64,000 nucleotides of DNA from Brachycybe producta (taxonomy: Eukaryota; Arthropoda; Diplopoda; Playtdesmida; Andrognathidae): NCBI GenBank assembly GCA_036925085.1, contig JAUPFP010000008.1, positions 3,073,957 through 3,137,956 of the forward strand. The letters are read 5' to 3'. Under the pieces are notes generated by a model. That model was not told where the DNA came from. It ran no database searches and saw only the letters and a program-made list of their open reading frames with translations. The translations under genes were made by a program, and so were the position numbers. Positions 52,601-63,689 of this stretch are shown here, piece after piece; positions within the stretch are counted from its first letter, which is position 1, and each line of letters begins with the position of its first letter.

Positions 52601-55600
52601 AACTCACTATGAATTGCGAACATGTCAGCCCTTAAGTTCTTATAAAAGCTGTGCAAGAAATATGAAACAATAAAAATAACAAATAAAAATGACAATATAC
52701 AGGAAAATATAGCTTAATAACTTGATGAAATTATAGGAACATAAAAGAAACCAGCTGTGACACGCACACACACCAACCAAAAACTCAACAAAATAAAGAG
52801 AAAACAAAAGAATAACAACAAACACAATGTGAAAAACATTCCGTACTTTGATGTTTAAAACAAAAAAAAAACAAAACTCGTATGCAAATTACAAACAAAA
52901 AAAGAGACAATTATACAATAAACAAAAAAAAATGAATCAAAATTAAAGTCTGCAATGCAAAAATCCAACACCTTTTTCTTGGACCACCACCATCATCACC
53001 ATCACCATTATTGATTTCCTTTTGATTTAGAGAACTTACTAAGAGGATCCAATGTGTTGAGATCGATGTCGCAAACACGTGATGGAGTTCCAGGAACTCC
53101 ATCGCACCGTCTAAGATACTCTTCCACTTCACGATAGTCAACCGGACTCGGTTGAACGTGAGGTTGTTGAAAATGTTGCTGAAGTTGAGGAAGGTCATGT
53201 TTTGGATGTTTGTGATGAGCTCGTCTCGCAATCTCTCTTTCAATTTCCGAGATCTGTTTCTTCATCATTAAAGTTGTGAGATTGTTGTTATCATGTGGTC
53301 GATCATCGTGATCACTTTCACCTCCTTCGTCGTCTCGTTCGTGTTCGCCTTCGGATGAATGTCCACTGGACAGTCCATCTTCCAACACCGGCATGCTGGC
53401 GTACTGTCGACTACTCGAATTCAAACTACCTTCGTTATCCATCGAGACTTCACTCTCTACGTCATTACTATCGCAGTCTGTTGTTTCCGGAGAAAGTGTA
53501 AAATTACGACTTTGTCCAACCTGTTCACCAATCTCCGTTTCGGCCAAATCCTCAGTATCGGGATTAGTGCTAACCGTTTCTCCATCCTGATCGGATGGCA
53601 ATATCAGTCCATGCTCTTGCAGCCGATCTCTTTCAAGGTTAAAATTGTAAACGTTTTCTTTACTTAGAGACGTGAGTCGTCCCTTACCTCCTAACAAACC
53701 ACTTCCAGCCATGTTGGACAAAATCTGATCTCTAAGAAGTTGCATCTTCTCGAGTGGCCTCTTCTTTGGACTATCTTCTACCTCTGGAATGTACGAGTGT
53801 GCCAGTCTTCGGCCAACATATGAATTGCCAGCATTCACTCGGTACAATCTGTACTCCAGCTCGTTAAATGCCTCAACTGAAAGCGTTCCGCTTTCCTTAA
53901 GCCGAGCAAATAATCCATCCTGATGATAAAACTCTTCCAAAACTTTACGAGTCTCCGATTCTTCATATTGATAATCATAAGTAGCAAAAGATGGAGGACT
54001 ATTTGGAGTAGTTTCTCCACCATTCTTTAGTTCCTCCACGTTATCGTCAGAACTCGTCGTAATCTCACCACAGTTACTTACGAAAGGCTTAGAGACGAGA
54101 GACTTGGGAATGTCCTGATCGAGAGGGCGTGCTCCCGAATTGTCAACATCGTAACATTTACCCTGAGTATCTACAGTACTGAAGAGTGAACTGTAAGTAG
54201 GCAACGATTCTCCCAAACCCTGACCTGCAATAGTAGTTGTAGTAGTACAGGGAACTTCGCTAGTCGTCAATCTTTGAGGATATCCAGGCCGTGGACCGTA
54301 GCGACGCGGAGAACCCTCGTACTGAGCGATCGGCAAACTACCAATTAGTTTGGCCACAGACGATTTAATACTGGAAGACGACTGTCCAGATTCTGTGTCC
54401 ATCTCATCCGAACTGGAATGGTCGTCAGGATCCCGATCGATTGTTTGAACATCTTTCAAACTTCCCTTACTGGATACGACAGCGCCTCCAATTCCATTGT
54501 TAACCTTAGCTACTGTACCACCAGAACTGTGACTAGAAGCTCCTTCTTGAGAAGAAACTCCATCTTCCCTTTCGGACATAACATCTTCAGAATTAACGGC
54601 TTCAGTGCTCGTGTTGAGTCTTTTCTGAAAAATGTCCAAGTTGTTGCTCTTCCGATTGTTCATAAGTGGTGATCCATCAATTTCCCGTTGTCTCGCGAAT
54701 TCGTCAGTATCCCATTCACCGATATCATCGTAGACGATTTCGGAAGTACCACATACAACAGTCTCGTAAATAAACATACCACTACGTTGTCCTTTCAATA
54801 TGAACGTTTCTTTTGGAGATTGTAACTCGTTGTGTTCGATAGAATGTTGATACTGCATAAGTTCACCACCGCCTTCGACTGATTCTGAACCTGCATTACT
54901 TATGTTTCGTGTTGAACGTTGACCACGATGAGAAATGCTTTTGTCTTTAACACTGCTAGACGCGGCTCCTCCATTTCGTAAAGTGCGAATCTCATCTACA
55001 TTGCAAACAATCTTGTTAACATGATGATTGTGACGAGTTTTGAGTCGATCGTAGTTTTGTTGTTTTTGTTCGTTCGAGTGACCAGTCGATGGTTCGACCG
55101 AACATTGTGACAAATCCTCGGTGGATATTCTCGAAGTCGTCAAGTTTCCCTGATATCTAGATGGCTGATTCTCATCATTATGAGGACCATCGCTAGTGTG
55201 CCTCTTCAATTCGTGATCAGAGGTTCGATGATACATAATCTCATCACTAAAACGCTTTTTGGGAGGTCGGCTACGACTTGTTGAAAACACTTCACGACCA
55301 CCAGCTATTTCGATCCGACTTTCTCTCAGTTTAAACTCTTCGCGCATCACCGGAATTCTGTAACCAACGTCAAGAGCATCGTTATCATATGAAGTGTCCT
55401 CATCTTCAACGTTTTGCTCATTAAGTTTGGTGCCGCCACCCGTTCCAACAACCACTTTGTGACCATTTCGTTCCATGTTACTACAGTGATCGTAAGCACT
55501 AATCACAGAACTGTCTTCTACCATGTGTTGTTTTTCCTCTGCACTGCTACAATCATACATAGGCAACAACTGGTCACCAATAACCCCTTTAAAGCCAGAT

Positions 55601-56106
55601 CCTGTAGGAGCTATGATCGACCGACGTTGTCCAATGTTAATTCTTGGACTGACACTTCCACCTCCGCTACTAATACTGTTACTGCTGCTGCTACTATATG
55701 TTGTGTTATGGTCTTGATCATACTTTAGAGATCTTTCATTCTGGTTTGGTGACAACAGAGCTAAAGTATTATTCAACGCAGAACCGTAATTGTCGCCTCG
55801 AGGACGTCGTCTAAGTGGTGTCGAAGCCAACGACGAAGGATCTGCTGCTGTACCCCCACTTCCTCCACAACTACCAACACCAACGTCAGTATTCTTGTTT
55901 GCGTCCTGATAAACGTCTATTAAACTAGAATATTTGTTAGTCTTTGCATTGACTGCAAGATTGTAGTTGTAACGTTCGTAATCTCGGATCTTATTTAGGT
56001 TGATATCACTTCCGCCGTTTTTAGGTTTGCATTTCGGGAAGAGTCTTTTAATGTCTTCATTTTCGCTCCCTTCATTGCAAGTAAAGTTTCCCAAAATGTC
56101 GGTCAT
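37624..56106 (-). CDS. APBA: APBA/X11/Mint (LIN-10) adaptor with PTB and two PDZ domains
   Basis: X11/Mint adaptors link APP-type receptors, synaptic or Golgi trafficking and cell polarity. Exons (descending, phases checked): 53040-56106, 51506-51719, 50861-50961, 50690-50772, then a probable exon 48388-about 48711, and 48128-48220, 45030-45069, 40537-40679, 39601-39687, 39343-39507, 39064-39249, 38778-38990, 37999-38118, 37788-37928, 37624-37695. The start is the ATG at 56106 (MTDILGNF); the frame stays open upstream with only GTG codons. The first exon (1022 aa) is acidic, serine-rich and probably disordered. APIWVLR and ETDRLLG precede the PTB ([66 protein letters not shown]). PDZ1 has [17 protein letters not shown] and [22 protein letters not shown]2 has [20 protein letters not shown]. 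The C-terminus is [11 protein letters not shown]. The join between 50690 and 48711 is unresolved, and one intron appears to use a GC donor. Confidence 0.94.
38171..38652. mobile_element. pogo/Tigger-like non-autonomous element in an APBA intron
   Basis: The left end TACAGTGGAAATCGTTTAAC and the right end GTTAAGTGGTTTCCATTATA are imperfect inverted repeats. CAGTGGAA followed by a GTTTAAC/GTTAA motif is the signature of pogo/Tigger terminal repeats, and TA lies at both borders. Further GTTAACACGAAAT-like subterminal copies occur inside. There is no intact transposase frame. It lies between the PDZ1 and PDZ2 exons. Confidence 0.6.
40280..40345. repeat. foldback family fragment
   Basis: CTTTTCTAGTTTCTAAAACA followed by TTCAATTTTTTCTTA, the outer arm of the foldback family, in the APBA intron upstream of the APEGETQ exon. 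No second arm is clear. Confidence 0.45.
43432..43509. repeat. compact hairpin repeat
   Basis: TTATTAGAGGCTAGAGTT on the left and AATTCTAGCCTCTAATAG on the right are reverse complements; the inner bases AACCCTACAA and AGGGTTGTTGG extend the stem. The whole folds into one imperfect hairpin of about 78 bases, so a very small foldback element or a precursor-like hairpin is possible. Confidence 0.6.
43822..44173. mobile_element. 350-bp terminal-inverted-repeat element
   Basis: The left end AGGATGGGTTCCAGACTAGA and the right end TTTTAGTCTGGACCCACCTT are imperfect inverted repeats, and both continue into AACAGAACAC/GTGTTCTGTT. The interior is clearly less AT-rich than the APBA intron around it and contains many GAACA/TGTTC motifs. 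Three overlapping open frames here have no domain and are by-products of composition. Confidence 0.6.
45070..48127 (-). other. APBA intron (3.1 kb), nothing further seen
   Basis: A/T-rich sequence with poly-A/T tracts and no recognisable element or exon. Confidence 0.55.
51062..51290. repeat. foldback repeat family, near-complete copy in an APBA intron
   Basis: Left arm GCTTTAGAAACTAGAAGGAT, inner TTTCATGTTGATA, then GAAAGATATCAG, ATCAACATAAAAATACC, right arm TTCTAGTCTCTAAAACACTT and outer end GCTCCTGAAAGGCAGAATAA. It lies between the IWVLR-encoding exon and the KLSKDEGE exon. Confidence 0.65.
52130..52317. mobile_element. 190-bp terminal-inverted-repeat element
   Basis: Arms of about 40 bp: GGCACACGAATCAC with TTTAGTGGTCG on the left, and the reverse complement of GGCACACGAACCAC with TTGAGTGGTCG on the right. 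The interior carries CGTCTTTCCATAGCAAAACA, also found in altered form near 61051-61075. It lies in the APBA intron between the first exon and the proline-rich exon. Confidence 0.65.
52318..52424. repeat. short inverted-repeat element adjoining the previous one
   Basis: TTCCATTATAAAA then TAACTACAG on the left; CTACAGTTAAC then TTTTATAATGG on the right, about 100 bases in all. Internal CTATAGTTAACTATAG is itself palindromic. It sits directly next to the 190-bp element. Confidence 0.55.
52440..52600. repeat. degraded foldback family copy
   Basis: TTAATATGAAAACC, TTTTAGCAAACC and TTCAATTTCTTCTTAAAG follow the family order (core, arm, outer end), with many substitutions. Confidence 0.35.
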
Positions 56107-56460
56107 ACTGTGTGTGGTAAACTGGAAATCGTTTTGAGACCACACCACACACACTTTCCCCTTTCATTCACGCCTGCACGTACAGGAGTGAGCCCCTGAT
56201 AACGTCACGCACACACACACACTCACTCCCTCCCTTCTGAAACAGTTTTCTTTTCCCTCCAAAAAAAGGCACCAGATGGTTAGTAACGTCTATTAGGAGG
56301 AGGAGTAGTAGTAGTAGTAGAGTTGCATCATCACAGAAATGGAATAATTGTTTTTATCAAAGGAGAAGGATAAAGAGCTGGATTGGGTCACAGGTCATCA
56401 AGGTAGAAACCTAAGACAAACACACACAAAAAGGAAAGAAAATGGAAAAAAATGAAGATA
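56107..56460 (-). promoter_or_regulatory. APBA 5' UTR / upstream region
   Basis: Upstream of the APBA start are a CA-rich tract (56206-56224), a GGAGGAGTAGTAG triplet run (about 56297-56320) and moderately GC-richer sequence. The frame is open for 16 further codons without an ATG, consistent with 5' UTR. No promoter element could be assigned. Confidence 0.4.
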
Positions 56461-56611
56461 TAATAATCAATTATATACATATTTTATAACAACGATCCAT
56501 ATTCAAATCAATTCAACTCAATACACCTGTGCAATCACCTCAAGAACCTATTGTAACAGAGGAGATACATGACAATGTTAAATGGTTGTCATTTAACCTC
56601 TCTACCTATTT

Positions 56612-56772
56612 AACAGTGGGGAGATCGGAAGTGGCAGATCTGGACATGGATAGATTAAATCCATCCACTAGATCGTCAGATTTGAACTGATCTCTAGAGC
56701 CCAATTCAAGGATTGATCGGTCTGATTAAAGGACTATACAGATCCGTCAGTTCCGATCCCATCGTGAATGGG
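56612..56772. mobile_element. 160-bp terminal-inverted-repeat element
   Basis: AGTGGGGAGATCGGAAGTGG followed by CAGATCTGG on the left, and CAGATCCGTCAGTTCCGATC followed by CCATCGT on the right, form inverted arms. The interior is enriched in GATC-containing palindromes (CAGATTTGAACTGATCT). Confidence 0.55.
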
Positions 56773-58639
56773 TAACTTTATATAGGCAAAAAGCAACACA
56801 AAACTATCTACAGGAACATAAAATTTCCGTAATTTATAAAATGCATTTGGGAAAAACCAAAAAAAAAATATTCATCATATATCTTAATAATATACTAAAT
56901 AAATAAATCAGTTCCAGCTCTAAATTCCTTAATAGGCCTACTTGAATAAGTCTCTAAAGACTAAAGTGAATTTAAAATAAGAAAATAATAAAAGAAAAAT
57001 AATATGTAACACGTTTACATTCACTTTTAACCAAAGTGAGGTTACATAATTATGTAAGTTATTTGAAATTATAAAATAAATATTGTAAAACGTTAAAGCT
57101 AATAAATAACTAAAAACACATGAAGCTATTCGTTATGTTAGATGAAATCCAATTTATCTATTGTACAACAATGTATTTCAATGACGTATGAGTCTCAAAA
57201 GTTTTGAAATTTTTTTTTTTTTGAAAGAAACTGAACCATTAAAAATGAATGTCTCTCTATACAAGGTAATATAGTGACTTTGAAAGTACCCAGTAGGCAC
57301 AGCAATTATTATGATGCACACACACACGTAATCCGCAAGGGACCCTACCTCCCCGCCCCCCTCGGCTCTTCAATATTTAACCACAGACTTATATACAGTA
57401 CATTAAGCCAATATGTCAGTAGTAGTATATGAACAAACAAACGCACGTATAATATCCATCATATGTACTTGTATGCTATGCATCATTATGTGGTATATAT
57501 ATATATATATGTGTGTGTATGTGTGTGTGTCTATAGCAACGACAACAGCTAAATGTGTATTTTAAACGTCAACCATAATTTCCGCGGATTTATTTAGAAA
57601 TTTGTGGGCGAACTGTTGCACTATTCATGCAATCACTAGTATGTTTTATTCTCTTCAAGTGTAAAATCATACAGCAATAAGTAATTATCGAGCATGTTGC
57701 AAAAACCGTCTTGTAAATATGTACAAGATATCGGTAATATTTCAATTTGTAATACAAATCAGATTTCAAAGAAATTTCGTATCTATCTCGGTTGGAAGAG
57801 TCACACAACTAAAAAAAAAACACATTTTTGGAGGCAAAAATTGAATTGAAAGTTGCATTTTTTTTTTCTAGTTCAATCTATTGTATAGGAAAGAGCCAAA
57901 TAAACCGATATTGTGAATAGTTAAAACTGGGGATGGGACATTCGAATCCTCGAATACCGCGAATCTTGAAAAATATTCGAGATTCGAAAACTTGAATCTT
58001 CGTGCTTTTTTCGTCTTTCGAATCCTAACCTAAAAAAGATTGAATACGAAAGTTTTGTTTATTTTACTTTTTTCAACAATTAAAATTTGTTTGAAAATAT
58101 TAAATTATATTAAAACATTTAAATCTTGTATATAACATCCGAAATCTTCGTGACACATCTTACAAAACTCACGGTACACTACTTTGGAAATCACTGACAT
58201 GGATGCTACAAAGGTGTTTGCAAAATAAAGAAACATCTGCTCAGCTAATAAATAATCCACTCTCATCAGTCGATCACACACACGTTTGAAAACTACAGAA
58301 GACTTGGTGTGTTGCAAATAATCATGTTCCAAATGGTAGCTATTGTTGCTACTGACAACAAGTTCAACAACAATAACAAAGAAAAAACCAACCACAGCCT
58401 GTCTTTAAACACTAAAATCTAAAAAAAACTAAGAAAAATGATGGATAACTTCAGAAGAGAAAATTATAGTTAGTGAAATAAGAAACTCTGTTGGGAATGT
58501 GTCATGGAATTTTTAAAGAAACTAATCATAAGGACCCATACATAAATAAAGTGTACAAAATGTCTCTCTGTTTTCCTACTTATAACAAGGCGAAAAAAGA
58601 CCAACAAATCAAAGCAGAACCACTTATTTTATACCTTTA
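56773..58639. other. gene-free repeat-bearing DNA
   Basis: Contains a composite (AT)n/(GT)n microsatellite at about 57489-57533, a poly-T run at about 57209-57222 and an hAT-like fragment at 57925-58040. No coding region recognised. Confidence 0.6.
57925..58040. repeat. hAT-like element fragment (opposite orientation to 33.9 kb copy)
   Basis: GGGGATGGGACATTCGAATC and GAATCTTGAAAAATATTCGA read as the reverse complement of the right end of the 33935-34325 element (AATATTTTTCAAGATTCG and ATTCGAATGGCCCATCCCT). The other end was not found, so it looks truncated. Confidence 0.55.
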
Positions 58640-59100
58640 GGCGCGCATTACACACAGGAAAAGACATGCTTGCCTTGCATACTTCATTGCGCCCAAACAT
58701 TTCCATTCCCGCTCTTCTGGTTCACGTGCAATGAATTTGCGAAGTTGCAATCTCATGAACATCTATAAAAGCACCTCAACCACGTCCACTCTGAATTGGT
58801 CTAACGTTTGAATCGTGTGATGCACACAGGAAATGACGACATGCTTGTTTTCCGCACTTCATTCGGAATGTGTATTGTATCCACCAATTCCATTCCCGCT
58901 CTTCTGGTTCACGTGCAATGAATTTGCGAAGTTGGAATCTCATGAACATCTATAAAAGCACCTCAACCACGTCCACTCTGAATTGGTCTAACGTTTGAAT
59001 CGTGTGATGCACACAGGAAATGAAGACATGCTTGTCTTCCGCACTTCATTCGGAATGTATTGCAACCAACATTTCCGTTCCCACTCTTCCCGTTCACGGA
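58640..59100. repeat. tandem repeat, about 187-bp unit, 2.5 copies
   Basis: The segment CATTCCCGCTCTTCTGG with TTCACGTGCAATGAATTTGC begins at 58704 and recurs nearly unchanged at 58891. A third, diverged start is at about 59075. Each unit contains TATAAAAGCACCTC and CACGTG. Similarity between units 1 and 2 is very high, so the duplication is recent or homogenised. No protein frame runs through it. Confidence 0.75.
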
Positions 59101-59589
59101 CTTAAAAGTGAAATTAGTAAATTAGCCACATGCAAAAATAGTTGTGAGAAATTCTTCCAATCTTTAAAAACCAAAATTATCATGACGGGCCACCATACTG
59201 CATGCGTTGGATATACAGTACATGTATATTATACACAAGTAATGTATATGGAATGATTAACAAAAATATTGGACAGTGTCCAAACAGAAATGGAGTCTGA
59301 ATAATAAAAATACCACTGGAAGGAATATCACGTGTCAAAACAAAAATGAGAGAATGAAAACAACAACAACAGCACCTTTGTGTCTACCGTCACAAAAAAA
59401 AAACCCTTCAAATGGGCACGCATTTTAAAGAGATTTACGTTTACGTGATTTTTATTATTATAGTACGGCAAATAATAAATTACATACAGTATAAGCAACA
59501 ACAACTTTTGCAACCAAAAAAAAACATGCAAATGGCAAGAGAACAATTGAATTGAATTTCCTCGGATTGAAAGAAACTAGAAAAAGGAA

Positions 59590-60340
59590 TTTTAAGTTGT
59601 CACTAGAAGAGTAAAGTAGTTTTAAGAGCAAAATTAAGAGAACCTAGAAACGCGTTTTAGAAACTAGAAGCGTAACACAATCACTTCTTTATCACTTTGA
59701 AAAATCTTCACAAAGAGCGCTAGCATCGCCCCTATGTTAAAGAAAAAATGTTAATTTTTAAAATACACAAGAGTCGCGGCGGCAATACGTTTATTTTTCA
59801 TATTTAAAGTTGTACAATTTTGATGGTTCAAAGTGCAATGTGCACTTTAAATATAGCTTCATCTAGTAATAGAATGCAAAAAATTGATAAGTGCGGTTCT
59901 ATTTTTAAAAACTATTTCAAAATCGCGAATTTCTAACTCCATTGAGTACACGCCCAAATAAGAAAATATCCATTAAAATGCTCGTAAAAATACGTAAAAT
60001 TTTTTTAAAAAAACCAGAAAAAAACTCAGCACGTGCGCCAATGTGTTGGCTTCACTGTGGTTTAATTGTGTTTTTTTAAATTATTTTTAGGTATTTTTAC
60101 GAGCATTTTAATGGATGTTTTTTTATTAGCGCATATTCAATAAATGTTGGTATATTTCAAAATAAGCTTTTTATGTCAGTTTGAAAATGACAAAACTTTA
60201 AGCAGACGATGTTTTTTTAATTGTTGGCTATATAAAAAGTTTAATTTGAAAAATATTTACATGAAAATACCCTAAAGTGAACGAGTTACCTTTCTAGTTT
60301 CTAAAGCAGTTTCTAGTTTCAGAGTTCGAAAATGCATGGG
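59590..60340. repeat. foldback family fragments
   Basis: GCGTTTTAGAAACTAGAAGC at about 59653-59675, and TTACATGAAAATACCC with ACCTTTCTAGTTTCTAAAGC at about 60255-60310, are opposite arms of the family. They are separated by unrelated sequence, including another inverted pair (GTATTTTTACGAGCATTTTA near 60090 and its complement near 59978). Confidence 0.5.
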
Positions 60341-61116
60341 TGGCACTATCAGAATGACGTCACCGTCCTACTCTTACTCCTATTTTACCCTCCTCCTCCT
60401 TTTTCAAGTTGAACAAAAAAAACCAGTTGCTATGTAAATTATGCATGTCATATACATGGCAACAAAAATAGCAACCGATATGAAATAAAAACACAATTGT
60501 CTCTCACCTAAATCCATACTTTTATTTTTCAAATACACAACAAATCCTTCTTCAATGTTAAAAGTTATCGATTCAAATTTCAAACAAAAACACGAAATGT
60601 AATTTTCAAAACAAATGTCACTGATCTAAAACAAAATCTAATAACCTCCAAAAACGACCTCAAATCACAATAAAAACATCACGGAATAAATAGATTCGTA
60701 TTTTTATAACCGACTAACTTAAAACACTACTTGATAACTTGAACCCAAATACAAAAATACAAAAACTTGGCACTTGAACTTTCAACTTGAACTCTTGTGA
60801 GAAGGATTCTTCTTCATAGAAAACCACTATTCAAAAAGCACTCATTAAAACAAGGCTTTCTATATATTGGGATCTTCGATCAGAAAGTTTCAACTCCGTA
60901 TTCAAAAATATTATTTAAAATAAAGTTAAAATTTAAACCATGCACAATACAAAAACTCTGTTGTATGTCTATGCAACGTGTTTTTAAGTTTACATTTCTC
61001 TTAAGTTTCACTTTGCCAAGTAGTTTCTAAGTCAAAGCTTCCGTCCACTGTCAGTTTGCACCGTCTTTCCATAGAAAATACATTGAAACTACAGCTCAAC
61101 CATCGTAAAGGTAGTA

Positions 61117-61216
61117 CACACCAGGATTCTTTCTTGCGATACATTGTTGCTGGTCTGAATCGCGTCAGTTGCGATTCTGCCCCACAACAATGTATCGCAA
61201 TGAAGAATCCTGGTGT
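61117..61216. repeat. 100-bp near-perfect hairpin element
   Basis: ACACCAGGATTCTTTCTTGC with GATACATTGTTG on the left is matched by CAACAATGTATCGC with GAAGAATCCTGGTGT on the right. The central TGAATCGCG/TGCGATTC also pairs. Almost the entire element is self-complementary. Confidence 0.7.
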
Positions 61217-62500
61217 CAAAAAGCGTAGTCAGTGTGTTTTAACTCAAAAGGCCGCATTTTACCCATTGGTCGAAACAAAATCAACATCGAACAAAACATT
61301 TTGTTCGGCAAACACGAAAAACTTTGTTCAAATGAAGAGTTTTGCAAATGAAACCTCCTCCACACACAGAACGGAACTTTTGTTCGAACCAAGAAATCAG
61401 CTCGTCGAACATCAAACAACTGTCTGATGATGTCCGGCTGTACAATGTTCGATGGAGATGTTTAGCAAAACCAAATCGCCATGTTGGCTACAGGAGGAGA
61501 TTTTGTTTTGTTTCATGAAATTGTTTTGTCTGATAATGATTATAAAAACAGCCTCGAACAATATGTTTGAGGCTGTTGTTTGAAACAAGTTGCTCCACAC
61601 AAATTGTTTTGACCCATGAATGGGGTAAGCGGCTTAAATGTATATATAGATATTTCTTGTCACGTTATTATTGTTTCATAATATTTGTTTCATTTTATAA
61701 GTATTTTTCAATAGAAAAAAATATCTGGCTTCTTAATTTGTCAGAAGCCAAAGAATTTCATCTTTCTATTAAGTGAACAACAAAAAAAGTAAAATAATAA
61801 TAAAAAAAATATCAGAAGCCTATTTATAAATATATTTATATAAAAAGAAGAGTTATTTGTCCCAAACCAGATGACTTTTTTTTTTGTAAATATAATATCT
61901 TGTTCCATGACACGGAAACAATAAAAAAGAAGGAAATGAATGTAGAGAAGAAGTCTCTTTATGTAATGTGAACAAAAGAAAATCTTCAACAAAAAAATGG
62001 CTTGAAATATAGTGAAATGTACACACACATTACAAGGAGCACACCATCCCCGTTTACATTGGAAATAAAAGAGATTTCGACCACCACAATCACCAACAAT
62101 GAAGAAGAAGAAGACATAAGAAAGAAAAAAACCCTTCCATAATAGAGTCGGATATATAAAATTACAAACTGAACAAGTAATTTTCAGAAAAGCTTATATT
62201 TTAGGACCTTTTATATAAATGTATGTTTGTGTGTATACTATTTTTGTAATAGGTTATTTCTTTTTTAGACTTTAGGATATATGATGTATATTAAGGTGAG
62301 TGGGCTGTGTGGTGAATGGGGATAATTTTGTTTTGTGGGATTGACATTTGTATATTAATTTTGTTTTTATATATGTGCATGTATATGTGCTTCACAATGC
62401 TTAATGCTGCATGTGGACTTTTTATGTCCCTCTGCCATATGCCTATTTGGCTGCTAGCAGAGTACTAATTTAATTGTAATTGTAAGGTTGGGTTTTAAAG
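61217..62500. other. gene-free DNA
   Basis: No element or coding region recognised apart from many short GAACA/TGTTC-rich segments at 61260-61420. Confidence 0.55.
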
Positions 62501-62518
62501 TGTAACCCGTCACTCGAA

Positions 62519-63060
62519 TTCTAATAATTCTGTCTTTCAGGTGCAAAAATGACGGGGAAAAACATGGATGTGTTTTAGAAACTAGAAGGGTAAGCTCACT
62601 CACATAAAGGTATTTTCATGTTGATAATTTAAAAAAAATAAGCATTTTAACCCAACTTTAAGCAGACGATCTTTTTTTCTTAATTTTTATTCGATAAAAA
62701 GTTTATTTTTGACAGATATCAACATGAAAATACCGTTAAGTGATTAAGCAACTCATCTAGTTTCTATAGTCGACTTTTAATCTCTTTTATTCGGCCATGT
62801 TAATTATGCCATGTTGCGCGCTCCATACTCTAATAATTATTGCAAGCGCCCTCTTGTAGCAGCAAAAATTTAATTATTAGAGTATGGTGCGTACAATATG
62901 GCATAATTAACATGGCCGATTAAAAGTCGACACGTCGAGATTAAAGTCGACATATAAAAAAAATCTTGCGTGTCCTTTACAGGGCTCCGTAAGTTTTTTC
63001 TTAATTTTCTTCCCTGAAAAGACAGAATAATCAAGTGTTTGAAAATCAGCTGTTCCATAA
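62519..63060. repeat. foldback family copy interrupted by a nested hairpin
   Basis: The left outer end CTGTCTTTCAGGTGCAAAAA and the arm GTTTTAGAAACTAGAAGGG, core TTTTCATGTTGATA and ATCAACATGAAAATACCG, then CTAGTTTCTATAG form the first part (62519-62770). The missing outer end resumes at about 62990 (TCTTCCCTGAAAAGACAGAATAA without a break in order). Between them lies an unrelated palindrome, so the copy is older than the insertion. Confidence 0.65.
62768..62932. mobile_element. nested long palindrome
   Basis: CGGCCATGTTAATTATGCCA with CATACTCTAATAATTA on the left, and TAATTATTAGAGTATG with TGGCATAATTAACATGGCCG on the right, are almost perfect reverse complements around a loop of about 35 bases. 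GTCGACTTTTAATC at the left edge and GATTAAAAGTCGAC at the right edge extend the stem. It interrupts the foldback copy at 62.5-63.06 kb. Confidence 0.7.
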
Positions 63061-63689
63061 AAAATATGCTAAATCAAAAGCGAAATGGGACTTTTTAAAA
63101 ACTCATAGAAATATGAATTTATAAAACAAGAATTTTTTCACTTTTTTTTAGAGAAAAAAAATAATCTTCACTTGATTTTTAATATAAAAAATCTGAGAAC
63201 ATTAAAATGCTTTCTAAATTAAATGGATTGCAGACCATAAAAATGATAAAACAGTTGCAATTTTTTTTTAAGTAAGACAGAATCCATGACAATGATCCAT
63301 GAGATTTGCAAAGATTAATCTTATTCAAAGCCTCATTTTTAGACTTTTTTTTTCAAAATAAGAATTGCCTTAAAAACCGTAAAAAGATAAGCTTTTCTAC
63401 CTAAATTTATACTTAGATTTAAAAAAAAAATTGTGTTGAATCATTTCTCTCATTTCAATGTTCAAACTTTACATTCTGAAGTCAACATCATATAAGAAAC
63501 TTTTGAGATAGAAACATAAACAGCAGAAGGATATCATTTATTCTTAGTCAAAGTAGAAAATTACTTATTCTGTATAATTACTAGACAATGTATAAAACAC
63601 TCATTAAGTAGTAAATCTGCACATAAAAATATTTAATAGCATTTTAAGCAATATATACGCATACTCATAGAATTATGTCAAATGAATTA

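Noticed and set aside
56107-56154. Upstream extension of the APBA protein by 16 residues
   Set aside because: It begins with GTG codons only; the first ATG in frame is at 56106.
58640-59100. CRISPR-like array
   Set aside because: Units of 187 bp repeat as a whole, with no short repeats and unique spacers, and the genome is eukaryotic.
59020-59256. 78-codon plus-strand frame
   Set aside because: It starts in the third, diverged unit of the tandem repeat and shows no conserved features.
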